Below the pieces are notes generated by a model that saw only the letters and a list, made by a program, of their open reading frames with translations, searched no databases and was not told the origin of the DNA. Both the position numbers and the translations under genes were made by a program. This document shows, piece after piece, positions 1 to 5,475 of a stretch of 9,145 bases of DNA. The DNA is taken from NCBI GenBank assembly GCA_903837025.1, contig CAILTC010000312.1:1-9145 (forward strand), written 5' to 3'. This DNA comes from an uncultured Bacteroidota bacterium (GTDB lineage Bacteria; Bacteroidota; Bacteroidia; Flavobacteriales; Flavobacteriaceae). How positions within the stretch are numbered: position 1 is the first letter of the stretch; the number at the start of each line of letters is the position of its first letter.

Positions 1-461
1 GCATAGGTACAATCATTAATCGATTTATATTCGGCTTCATTGTTGGAGATATTGGTAACGGTAACAACAACGTCTGTTTTCGAAGATTTCAGCTCATTAA
101 ATTCAGCAACAGAAAAATTATGTTTAATATTTTTTAGAAGATTATTACTTTCGCCAAAGGTTCTTTTCCCCTTCAAAAACTGCCAAATAACACTAAAATG
201 GTTTATGGTGACAATGTCAATTCCATTTTTATTTTTGACAATAAACGGATTAACATCGAAGATTTTAGTCATATTGACATTTGTAAAAATCCGATGAATT
301 TTATCAATTTTCCCCAAAGCCAAATGAGAAATAAGCAAACTTCCGGTTGAAGTTCCTATGAATAAATCATAATTATTTTTTTTGTTTTCTAAAAGGTATT
401 GGGCAACGCCACCAGCAAATGCACCTTTACTTCCACCACCCGAAATGACTAATGCTTTCAT
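1..461 (-). CDS. Patatin-like phospholipase, N-terminal part (runs off left edge)
   Basis: This is the first ~153 residues of a patatin-family serine acyl hydrolase, a family that cleaves acyl groups from phospholipids or other esters with a Ser-Asp dyad. The protein begins MKALVISGGGSKGAFAGGVA. The Gly-rich oxyanion-hole loop GGGSKG is at residues 8-13, and the nucleophile elbow G-T-S-T-G places Ser38 after a hydrophobic strand (YDLFIG). The usual family elbow is GTSAG; the Ala-to-Thr change here is a tolerated variant. The catalytic Asp (DG[AG] motif) would lie beyond the window edge and cannot be checked. There is no signal peptide, so the protein is probably cytoplasmic or membrane-peripheral, resembling RssA/YlbK-type bacterial patatins. 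The ATG at 459-461 is the only sensible start because the Gly-rich loop follows within eight residues. The upstream gene on the same strand ends at 677, with a 215-base gap, so it is probably a separate transcript. Confidence 0.88.
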   Translation of the reverse strand, partial: MKALVISGGGSKGAFAGGVAQYLLENKKNNYDLFIGTSTGSLLISHLALGKIDKIHRIFTNVNMTKIFDVNPFIVKNKNGIDIVTINHFSVIWQFLKGKRTFGESNNLLKNIKHNFSVAEFNELKSSKTDVVVTVTNISNNEAEYKSINDCTY

Positions 462-676
462 AGAATTTATTTAAAACATTTTATTCCTGTAAATATAACT
501 TGATTTTACCCCTAAAAAATTAACAAAATTGCCACGAAGTCGCAAAGTCACAAAGAAAAATAAGTTACAAACGCATTAAAAAGTCATCTTAATAAATTAG
601 TGACTTATTAAAAAATATCTTAATTATAACTTTGCGCCTTTGTCGCAAAAAAAGTATCATTAGGACTAAATAATTG
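462..676. other. Intergenic region with inverted-repeat element
   Basis: This 215-base non-coding gap lies between two minus-strand genes. It holds the nested inverted repeats listed separately at 529-648. The ~65 bases next to the patatin start are plain AT-rich sequence. I found no convincing TTTG/TAnnTTTG promoter for the patatin gene and no RNA gene. Confidence 0.6.
529..648. repeat. Imperfect inverted repeat with nested inner repeat (flavobacterial dispersed-repeat style)
   Basis: Two 20-base arms, 529-548 (TTGCCACGAAGTCGCAAAGT) and 629-648 (reverse complement TTGCGACAAAGGCGCAAAGT), match at 17 of 20 positions in inverted orientation. A second inverted pair, AAGTCA at 581-586 and TGACTT at 601-606, sits between them, so the 120-base unit can fold into a long two-tier stem. 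The right arm alone can also form a TTTGCG/CGCAAA hairpin (631-649). The 'ccacgaagtcgcaaagtcacaaag' style recalls short repeats often scattered between genes in Flavobacterium genomes; that is memory of the genus, not a search. It encodes no protein, so if mobile it would be a non-autonomous MITE/REP-like element. It may also help end the transcript of the minus-strand gene at 677. Confidence 0.6.
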
Positions 677-2749
677 CTATTCTTTCAACAATCGGTTCAA
701 TTGAAATTTTTCTTTCTCTTCTAAATTAGGTAAAATCCGCTCAAAAGAAACTCTCATTTCCTGATTTTTTAGCAAGGTTCGAATGTTTTCTCTGCCAAAT
801 TTAGAAAATTGCCACATAAAATGCGTCGTTGCATAGACTAAATTTTTCAAAACTTCGTCATTTATAAAATGAAAAGCGATCAATTTTTCTAAAGCATTTT
901 GTCGGGTTGTGGCTTCATAATTGGGCGAAGAATAAGCAATCAATTCGTTGATTAGAATGGCTTTGTTTGCAGAATAATTGGGCGTTGACAATGCCAGCGA
1001 CAACCATAAAGTCCGTAGATTATAATCATTAAAACCAATCCAATCTTTCGATTTATCTAAATAATCGATGCGATGTTCTGGGAAATTATTCCACAAATTG
1101 TATAAAGCAATTTCTTGTGTTTGGTATGATTTATCATTTAAAAGGCTTTCGTATTGGGTTCGAAATTCTTCTGGAATTTCCGTCAAAATACTGGCAACCG
1201 CTTGGCGAACTTGTAAATTATTCGTTGCTAAAGCAAGAACGAATAAGGGTTTCGAATCCTCGAAAGGCTCTTTATTTAATTGATAAACAATAGTTTCATT
1301 CACCGAAGAATACCCATCCGATTGAAGCATTTTTTTGTAAAAAGCGACCTTTTCGGATAATGGTTTATTTCGAAGTTTTTCGATTTCGAAAAGGGTTTGT
1401 ATCGATTTATTTTTCGAAAGTAAAGCAGTAGAAACTTGACTATTAAAGCCCGAAGATTCCAGCCACACTTTGCTAAAATTATCCAAATCATAAGTAGAAA
1501 CTTTCCTGATTTCGGCAAAGAAATCCGGAGTATTGACACTTTCGAACGAATGCTTTTGGAGATAATTTCGCACCGCTTTTCTAAAGTTTTCTTCTCCAAT
1601 TCCTTCTCGCAAAACATGCAACGCCCAAGCTCCTTTTTGGTAAAAACTCAAGGAACTCGCCTTCGGATTCAGTACTGGAACAGTATCCGTTTTTGATGCC
1701 TGTTTCAATTCTTGCGCATATTCATATAATTTGGAATAAAAATAATCATCCCCATAAATATCTTTTTCGGCTAATAAGGCATAATAAGTAGCAAATCCTT
1801 CCTGAAGCCAATGATCCTTTCCATTTTCGGCTGTGACCAAATCGCCAAACCATTGATGCGCCAATTCGTGCGCATTGACATTCGTATAATTTCGATCTTC
1901 AAAACCTGTTGAATCCACCACATACCGACTCGAAAAAAGGGTTGCCGAAGTGTTTTCCATTCCGGCATATAAGAAATCACGAACCGGAATTTGCTTGTAG
2001 ATTTCCCAAGGATATTGCACACCTATTTCCTTTTCCAAAAAGTCAAAAATTCGTTTGGAGTACCGAAAAGTAGGTTCAAATTTAATCGAATCCTTCGGTT
2101 CATAGTCCATTTCTAAAGGAATTCCCGAATTGGATATCTCCATTTTCTTGTCGAATTTCCCAATAGCAAGCATCAACAAATAAGAACTCATTGGTTTTTG
2201 CATGCTGTATTTCCATGTTTTTAAATTGCCATTGACATTATTATTATTGCCATTGCTTAATTTCCCATTCGAAATCACTTGGTATTTGGAATCGAAAATA
2301 ACTTCTAAATTAAAAATTATTTTTTCATTGACATCATCAAAACTTGGAAACCAATTGCTGGTGTATTTTCCTTGCCCTTGTGTCCAAATTTGTAAATTAT
2401 TTGTGGCTTCGGAACCAACAAAATATAAAGTCTGTTTTGGAATCGCCTTGTATTCGAAACTAATTGTGTTTTTGCCTTTTTTGAACGGATAAATCAGCAA
2501 AAGTTGCTTTCCGTTGGTCGTAAATTGAATCTTCTTTTCGTTGCTTTCTACCTTCGAAAAGGTCATATTCTGCGCATCAATTTTGATGGTATCAATGGGT
2601 TTCAAGACATCAAACCAATACCGAACCGCTCCCGAAACTGATTTTTCTTTCGGATTAATCGTTATTTGTCCCGAAACCAATTTGAAATCGACAAATTTCG
2701 TTTGCTGGCCAAAAGCGATCGTGGATAATAAAAGGAAAAGATATTTCAT
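677..2749 (-). CDS. Secreted M1-family metallo-aminopeptidase
   Basis: A 690-aa zinc aminopeptidase of the gluzincin M1 family, which removes N-terminal residues from peptides. A signal peptide (residues 1-15, MKYLFLLLSTIAFGQQ, likely cleavage near AFG/QQ) points to the periplasm or export. Residues ~18-205 form the N-terminal beta domain, with the substrate-side QGQ and WFPSFDD at 124-138. The catalytic domain is ~206-435, and a helical C-terminal domain runs ~440-690. The AGMEN exopeptidase motif is at 262-266. Zinc ligands are H294, H298 (HELAHQW) and E317 (WLQEGFA), with E295 as the catalytic base and the canonical 18-residue spacing. Y370 (FYQKGA) is the expected transition-state tyrosine. 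All catalytic residues are present, so it should be active. No Por-secretion C-terminal domain is visible. The ATG at 2747-2749 directly follows the TAA of the upstream DUF1697 gene, implying translational coupling. Substrate preference cannot be read from sequence. Confidence 0.93.
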   Translation of the reverse strand: MKYLFLLLSTIAFGQQTKFVDFKLVSGQITINPKEKSVSGAVRYWFDVLKPIDTIKIDAQNMTFSKVESNEKKIQFTTNGKQLLLIYPFKKGKNTISFEYKAIPKQTLYFVGSEATNNLQIWTQGQGKYTSNWFPSFDDVNEKIIFNLEVIFDSKYQVISNGKLSNGNNNNVNGNLKTWKYSMQKPMSSYLLMLAIGKFDKKMEISNSGIPLEMDYEPKDSIKFEPTFRYSKRIFDFLEKEIGVQYPWEIYKQIPVRDFLYAGMENTSATLFSSRYVVDSTGFEDRNYTNVNAHELAHQWFGDLVTAENGKDHWLQEGFATYYALLAEKDIYGDDYFYSKLYEYAQELKQASKTDTVPVLNPKASSLSFYQKGAWALHVLREGIGEENFRKAVRNYLQKHSFESVNTPDFFAEIRKVSTYDLDNFSKVWLESSGFNSQVSTALLSKNKSIQTLFEIEKLRNKPLSEKVAFYKKMLQSDGYSSVNETIVYQLNKEPFEDSKPLFVLALATNNLQVRQAVASILTEIPEEFRTQYESLLNDKSYQTQEIALYNLWNNFPEHRIDYLDKSKDWIGFNDYNLRTLWLSLALSTPNYSANKAILINELIAYSSPNYEATTRQNALEKLIAFHFINDEVLKNLVYATTHFMWQFSKFGRENIRTLLKNQEMRVSFERILPNLEEKEKFQLNRLLKE

Positions 2750-3295
2750 TTATCTTTCTTGAAACATTTTTAACAATTGCGTCACCGTATTCCAATTCCT
2801 GATAGTTGCCGTTACGTTCAGTTTCTTCTCAATATATTTTTGATCAAACCTTGTTTTTCCTGCTCCAACAGCGTATTTAATATAAATTCTACTGGCATCG
2901 ATACTGGCTTCGTCGGGTTTAAATTGGCTAATTCTCAAATCATTGATACTATCGCTTCGCAATTCTGTAGAAATAAAAGCCACGTATAATTTTTTAAGAT
3001 CGATTTCCTTTTCTTTCAAAAAAGGATTGTTTTTTAAACAGGCTTCCAAATCGGCTGCGCCAATAACTACAATGGGAACTTCGTGACCAAAAACCTTGAA
3101 GATTTCTTGCTTAATTTGGAAACCTACTTTGGCAGCATTTTCTTCCTCGGTATCTATAAAAACATTACCAGATTGAATATAAGTTTGCACATTCTGGAAA
3201 CCAATGGCTTCTAAAGTTGTTTTCAAAGCCTCCATTTTTATCATGTTGTGACCGGAAACATTGATGCCACGTAGGAGTGCGAGATGAGTTGTCAT
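2750..3295 (-). CDS. DUF1697 family protein
   Basis: A 181-aa cytoplasmic protein of the DUF1697 family (Pfam PF08002), whose biochemical function is unknown. The diagnostic N-terminus LALLRGINVSGHN-MIKM (residues 5-21) is followed by the LE-AIGF-V-TYIQSGNVF block (28-46). The family's C-terminal signature TIRNWNTVTQLLKM lies near the end. Length matches the family (about 175-185 aa). No signal peptide or TM segment is present. The start follows a good housekeeping promoter (3316-3348). The TAA at 2750-2752 abuts the ATG of the M1 peptidase gene, so the two form an operon. Nothing links the two activities beyond co-transcription; DUF1697 genes are often found in varied contexts. Confidence 0.92.
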   Translation of the reverse strand: MTTHLALLRGINVSGHNMIKMEALKTTLEAIGFQNVQTYIQSGNVFIDTEEENAAKVGFQIKQEIFKVFGHEVPIVVIGAADLEACLKNNPFLKEKEIDLKKLYVAFISTELRSDSINDLRISQFKPDEASIDASRIYIKYAVGAGKTRFDQKYIEKKLNVTATIRNWNTVTQLLKMFQER

Positions 3296-3315
3296 TTTAT
3301 TTTATTTTGAATGTT

Positions 3316-3348
3316 CAAAAATACCAATTTTATTACTCTACTTTCAAA
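3316..3348 (-). promoter_or_regulatory. Housekeeping (SigA-type Bacteroidota) promoter for the DUF1697-peptidase operon
   Basis: Reading the minus strand, TTTG (3345-3348) is separated by 21 bases from TATTTTTG (3316-3323). This is an exact match to the Bacteroidota TTTG-N19-21-TAnnTTTG consensus. Transcription would start near 3309, leaving a short leader before the ATG at 3295. A 16-base palindrome, TTTTGAA-TG-TTCAAAA (3305-3320), overlaps the -7 box and start site and could be an operator or simply AT-rich chance. Confidence 0.6.
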
Positions 3349-3400
3349 TAATCTCATTCCCTATTTTCCAAACAAAACTATTTTCTTTGTATCAAAATTA

Positions 3401-3450
3401 AAATCCGTTTTTTATCTGTGTTTTGCTTTTGTAAATCCGTTTTATCGGTG
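3401..3450. repeat. Two degenerate direct repeats, AAATCCGTTTT-TATCTGTG type
   Basis: AAATCCGTTTTTTATCTGTG (3401-3420) recurs as AAATCCGTTTTATCGGTG (3433-3450), two bases shorter and with one substitution near the end. The phrase 'aaatccgtttta-atctgtg' resembles another short dispersed repeat of Flavobacterium intergenic regions; this is recollection, not a search. It lies between a terminator and a promoter, so no regulatory role is implied. Confidence 0.45.
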
Positions 3451-3457
3451 TACAAAC

Positions 3458-3494
3458 AAAAAAATACCTCAAATAGTATTTACTTTTTGAGGTA
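3458..3494 (-). terminator. Rho-independent terminator of the small-protein operon
   Basis: TACCTCAAA (3465-3473) pairs with TTTGAGGTA (3486-3494). The inner AGTA/TACT (3475-3478, 3481-3484) can extend the stem across one T-T mismatch. Read on the minus strand the hairpin is followed by seven T residues (3458-3464). It lies 26 bases past the stop of the 64-aa gene and should end the 3999-3520 transcript. Confidence 0.8.
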
Positions 3495-3519
3495 GTTATC
3501 AATGCTTATTTGCAATTGT

Positions 3520-3714
3520 TTACGGAACTTTATTGGTTGCAGCTGGTTTTTCTATCGAAATAGTTTTGTCATTTGCTGGTTTTTCATTCTCGCAATTTTC
3601 CATTTGGTGGCAACCGCCGTGGTTAAAATGTCTTGGTCCGATGGTTTTCATTAAACCACCAAAGGTTATTGCTGCTACTGCCAATACGATCAAAAATTTA
3701 GGTCTTCTTTTCAT
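3520..3714 (-). CDS. Small membrane-anchored His/Cys-containing protein
   Basis: A 64-aa protein I do not recognise. It starts with a basic MKRRPK, then one hydrophobic segment (residues ~7-22, FLIVLAVAAITFGGLM), which could be a membrane anchor or an uncleaved signal sequence. The exported part begins with TIGPRHFNHGGCHQMENCEN. H29, H32, C35, H36 and C41 form an H-x2-H-x2-C-H-x4-C cluster that could bind a metal, haem or form a disulfide. The tail (43-64) is Pro/Lys/Ala-rich, low-complexity and probably disordered. The gene is second in the operon, nine bases after the stop of the 91-aa gene, and is followed by a strong terminator. It therefore belongs to the sigma-factor-linked module. Its coding status is supported by the operon spacing and the sensible membrane topology. 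Function unknown; a metal-sensing or envelope-stress role is speculation. Confidence 0.7.
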   Translation of the reverse strand: MKRRPKFLIVLAVAAITFGGLMKTIGPRHFNHGGCHQMENCENEKPANDKTISIEKPAATNKVP

Positions 3715-3723
3715 TATTTCTAT

Positions 3724-3999
3724 TTATTTAGTTATTAAATTATTTCTTGAATTACAATTAGGACCAAAGTTTCTAGATCCAAAATTGGTTTTGAACTGTC
3801 CAAATTCCTCTTCGCTCATGTTTCGTATTTTGTCTGCAAAAGCCAATCTATGGTTGCCCATTTGATGTCTCATTCTGCCTCGGAAAATGATTTTGAAAAA
3901 GATTCCGAACACTATCATTGCGAAAATAATTCCGGGTAAGAAAAAAAATGTTGCTCCTAGAGCGATTCCCATTACTACTGATTTTAAAATTGATTTCAT
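3724..3999 (-). CDS. Small single-TM protein with C-terminal MSEEE motif
   Basis: A 91-aa membrane protein, function unknown. Residues ~7-39 are strongly hydrophobic (MGIALGATFFFLPGIIFAMIVFGIFF in two stretches around a Pro), giving one long or two short membrane spans. A basic stretch (RGRMRH, 40-45) follows, suggesting the C-terminus is cytoplasmic. Residues 58-70 carry IRNMSEEEFGQFK, which matches the C-terminus of the 103-aa protein encoded beside the sigma factor (NMSEEEREKFR). I chose the ATG at 3997-3999 over the in-frame ATG at 4051-4053. The upstream ATG overlaps the predicted ECF -10 box (4041-4049) and would precede the transcription start, and MKSILKSVV is a typical N-terminus. 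Expression is probably driven by the shared bipartite promoter at 4041-4078. The 64-aa gene follows after nine bases. Confidence 0.78.
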   Translation of the reverse strand: MKSILKSVVMGIALGATFFFLPGIIFAMIVFGIFFKIIFRGRMRHQMGNHRLAFADKIRNMSEEEFGQFKTNFGSRNFGPNCNSRNNLITK

Positions 4000-4040
4000 T
4001 TTATTAAATATTAAATTGTTAAATTGATTGTTATATAGAG

Positions 4041-4078
4041 GAAGACGAACCACATTCCTTTTTACTTTAAATTATTTT
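4041..4078 (-). promoter_or_regulatory. Putative ECF sigma promoter, copy A (upstream of the 91-aa/64-aa operon)
   Basis: On the minus strand AAAATAATTTAAAGTAAAA (4060-4078) is followed by ten bases and then TTCGTCTTC (4041-4049). The same 19- and 9-base boxes with the same 10-base spacing occur at 5154-5191 upstream of the sigma gene. CGTC is the usual core of ECF -10 elements, and AAAGTA lies 15 bases before it, near the expected -35 distance. A start near 4034 would leave a leader of about 35 bases before the ATG at 3999. Confidence 0.68.
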
Positions 4079-4163
4079 AAAAAAAGATTCTTTTTGGGTA
4101 TTTTACACCGGGCTTGAGGTAAAAAAGCGATGTTTTTTTTAAGATTTCTACGGAATGATATAA

Positions 4164-4188
4164 TTGGTATTGCGGTTTTAAATACCAA
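4164..4188. repeat. Perfect 8-base inverted repeat
   Basis: TTGGTATT (4164-4171) and AATACCAA (4181-4188) are perfectly inverted around a nine-base centre. The pair sits just downstream of the 4197-4224 terminator stem and overlaps its T-tract, about 85 bases upstream of promoter copy A. It could be a second termination hairpin or an operator. There is no T-tract after it on the minus strand, so a terminator role is weak. Confidence 0.4.
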
Positions 4189-4224
4189 AAACAAAAATCC
4201 CGACTCAGTTACCTGAATCGGGAT
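4188..4224 (-). terminator. Rho-independent terminator of the sigma operon
   Basis: ATCCCGA (4197-4203) pairs with TCGGGAT (4218-4224). After a C-A mismatch, TCAG/CTGA (4205-4208, 4213-4216) continues the stem around the loop TTAC. On the minus strand it is followed by TTTTTGTTTTT. It lies 23 bases past the stop of the 103-aa gene and separates the sigma operon from the next operon, which therefore needs its own promoter. Confidence 0.85.
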
Positions 4225-4247
4225 CGTAAATTAATTGGAGTTGCCCA

Positions 4248-4559
4248 TTATCTTTTGCAACGTTCTTTCCATTCCGAACGGAATTTTTCTCTTTCTTCTT
4301 CGGACATATTCATCATTTTTTGTTTCCAAATCGGAGTTTCGAACCCTTTGTTTCCAAACCGTTTTGAATGACCTCCAAATCCTCCGAACAATATTTTACA
4401 GAGCATTAATAATCCTACTGCTTTAGGAAAAGTGAGTATGCCAACTCCAACCAGAGAGGGTAATATAGCATTCCATAATAGCATTACGACAAATCCGCCA
4501 AGGAGAGAAAAGCCTATTATGGCAAGCGGTATCAATAAAAATCTTTTTTTAGTATTCAT
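4248..4559 (-). CDS. Two-TM membrane protein with C-terminal MSEEE motif, sigma-operon partner
   Basis: A 103-aa membrane protein encoded directly after the ECF sigma gene (12-base gap). Two hydrophobic segments are visible: residues ~7-29 (LLIPLAIIGFSLLGGFVVMLLW) and ~35-60, the latter containing LTFPKAVGLLMLCKILFGGFGG. This resembles small proteins I recall from other Bacteroidota that carry LWN-LP-x-FGL-TFWQALGLLLLSKILFGGF; the family has no assigned function that I know. A loop rich in Gly, His and Lys follows, then the C-terminus with KQKMMNMSEEEREKFRSEWKERC (in residues 79-101). The NMSEEE-x3-F-[RK] portion is shared with the 91-aa protein of the neighbouring operon. By topology both termini probably face the cytoplasm, where the acidic/basic helical tail could contact the sigma factor. 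That makes an anti-sigma role possible but unproven. There is no zinc-binding HxxxCxxC and no FecR domain. Confidence 0.8.
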   Translation of the reverse strand: MNTKKRFLLIPLAIIGFSLLGGFVVMLLWNAILPSLVGVGILTFPKAVGLLMLCKILFGGFGGHSKRFGNKGFETPIWKQKMMNMSEEEREKFRSEWKERCKR

Positions 4560-4571
4560 TTTATGTTGTTT

Positions 4572-5132
4572 TTAATAAGTTGATAAATCGGTATATAATT
4601 GTTTTAAACGCGTTCTTAAATGTTTGACGGCATAGCCTTTTCGGGAAATAATCGTTTTGATGTTTTCACCAGCTTCGTCAGCTATTTGTTGCAAACTCAT
4701 GTCTTCCAACTCATTTTGCACAAAGACAATTCGTTGTTTTTCGGGCAATTCGTCAAGCGCCGCCATTAAGGCTTCCCAAAATAATTTCTTGATGTATTCG
4801 TCTTCGGGTGTTGTTGCATTCTGGAGCAAAATATCCTTAAAATTGATCTCTCCCTCCTCATTCTCATAGCTAAAATCTTCAAGATTTTTTGTTTTGCTTT
4901 TGCGAAACTTATCCGTGATTTTGTTTTTAGCCACCCGATACAACCAGCCACTGATGCTTTCGATGGTTTCAATTTCATCCAAATTACTCAACTGATACCA
5001 AACTTCTTGTAATAAGTCCTCAGCATCCTCTTCCGTAGGCACTTTTGCACGAATAAAACCCAGCAATTTCTTGCCATATTGGTTTACGGTTTCAACGATG
5101 TTGGTGCTTTTGTTTGTCATTATTATTTCCAT
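4572..5132 (-). CDS. ECF-type RNA polymerase sigma factor
   Basis: A 186-aa group 4 (extracytoplasmic function) sigma factor that redirects RNA polymerase to a small promoter set. Sigma region 2 spans ~15-80: DAEDLLQEVWYQ at 36-47 is the core-binding helix, and GWLYRVAKNKITDKFRK (62-78) forms the -10 recognition/melting segment. An acidic linker follows (~83-117). Region 4 spans ~118-178: LPEKQRIVFVQNELEDMSLQQIA then a helix-turn-helix ending in ISRKGYAVKHLR for -35 binding. Regions 1 and 3 are absent, as expected. The start is uncertain between ATG 5130-5132 and ATG 5118-5120 (Met5, MTNKSTN). Both lie downstream of the predicted promoter; the second has a purine-rich GGAAATA before it. The gene is transcribed with the 103-aa membrane protein and probably activates its own promoter (copy B). 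No FecR or other classical anti-sigma gene is adjacent, so it is not a typical FecI/TonB-receptor system. Confidence 0.93.
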   Translation of the reverse strand: MEIIMTNKSTNIVETVNQYGKKLLGFIRAKVPTEEDAEDLLQEVWYQLSNLDEIETIESISGWLYRVAKNKITDKFRKSKTKNLEDFSYENEEGEINFKDILLQNATTPEDEYIKKLFWEALMAALDELPEKQRIVFVQNELEDMSLQQIADEAGENIKTIISRKGYAVKHLRTRLKQLYTDLSTY

Positions 5133-5153
5133 TTCATTGCTGTCTTTTTTAGA

Positions 5154-5191
5154 GAAGACGAAGCAAAGGCAATTTTACTTTAAATTATTTT
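5154..5191 (-). promoter_or_regulatory. Putative ECF autopromoter, copy B (upstream of the sigma gene)
   Basis: On the minus strand AAAATAATTTAAAGTAAAA (5173-5191), ten bases, then TTCGTCTTC (5154-5162). Both boxes and the spacing are identical to 4041-4078; four further spacer positions also match, giving 32 of 38 bases. The position, with a predicted start near 5148 and sigma start codons at 5132 or 5120, is right for an autoregulated promoter. Confidence 0.68.
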
Positions 5192-5445
5192 TATTTTTTT
5201 AAATAGAAATGGTTAAAATTTAATGTTGTGTTTTTTTTAAATGATACAGTATAGAATTTAATTTACTCAAAAACAATAAATTAACATTCTATTTGTATCC
5301 AATTTAACTCTGGAGCTATAACTCTTACCCTAAAATAAATACACGAAAAATAGTACATATAAACAACAAAATTGGACATTATTTTATTCTAATTTCTTAC
5401 CAGACTAAAATATTAATTTACTAATCAAATAATGGAGTCTAATTT

Positions 5446-5475
5446 ACATTCAATCTAAGGAATTGAATGTTTTTT
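5446..5475 (+). terminator. Terminator-like hairpin in the transporter leader
   Basis: ACATTCAAT (5446-5454) pairs perfectly with ATTGAATGT (5462-5470) around a seven-base loop. A run of six T (5470-5475) follows immediately on the plus strand. It lies 50 bases before the transporter ATG and there is no gene upstream on this strand. It may therefore end a short leader or small RNA, or act as an attenuator. The stem is AT-rich, so it may be weak. Confidence 0.5.

Larger units (their letters stand above)
3296..3519. other. Intergenic region between operons
   Basis: This 224-base gap contains the DUF1697 operon promoter (3316-3348), two degenerate direct repeats (3401-3450) and the terminator of the upstream small-protein operon (3458-3494). 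No gene is visible. Confidence 0.6.

Noticed and set aside
40..297. Plus-strand 85-codon open frame at the left edge
   Set aside because: It is antisense to the patatin gene, which has clear GGGSKG and GTSTG motifs.
1300..2022. Alternative-frame open frames inside the M1 peptidase gene
   Set aside because: The main frame contains all catalytic motifs and runs unbroken for 690 residues; these are shadows of it.
3458..3494. Possible CRISPR-like or regulatory repeat
   Set aside because: It is a single hairpin with a T-tract on the minus strand placed just after a stop codon, so an ordinary terminator explains it.
3533..3865. Plus-strand 110-codon open frame
   Set aside because: It runs antisense across two small minus-strand genes that have coherent membrane topology, operon spacing, a promoter and a terminator. 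The plus-strand translation is a mirror of their hydrophobic segments.
4000..4053. Longer start (ATG at 4051-4053) for the 91-aa protein
   Set aside because: It would add 18 polar residues (MVRLPLYNNQ...) before the membrane segment, and the codons overlap the CGTC-containing promoter box, so they would lie upstream of the predicted transcript start.
5281..5345. Possible plus-strand promoter (TCTATTTG near 5288-5295)
   Set aside because: It lacks the A of the TAnnTTTG box and has no TTTG at the right distance; not supportable as the transporter promoter.
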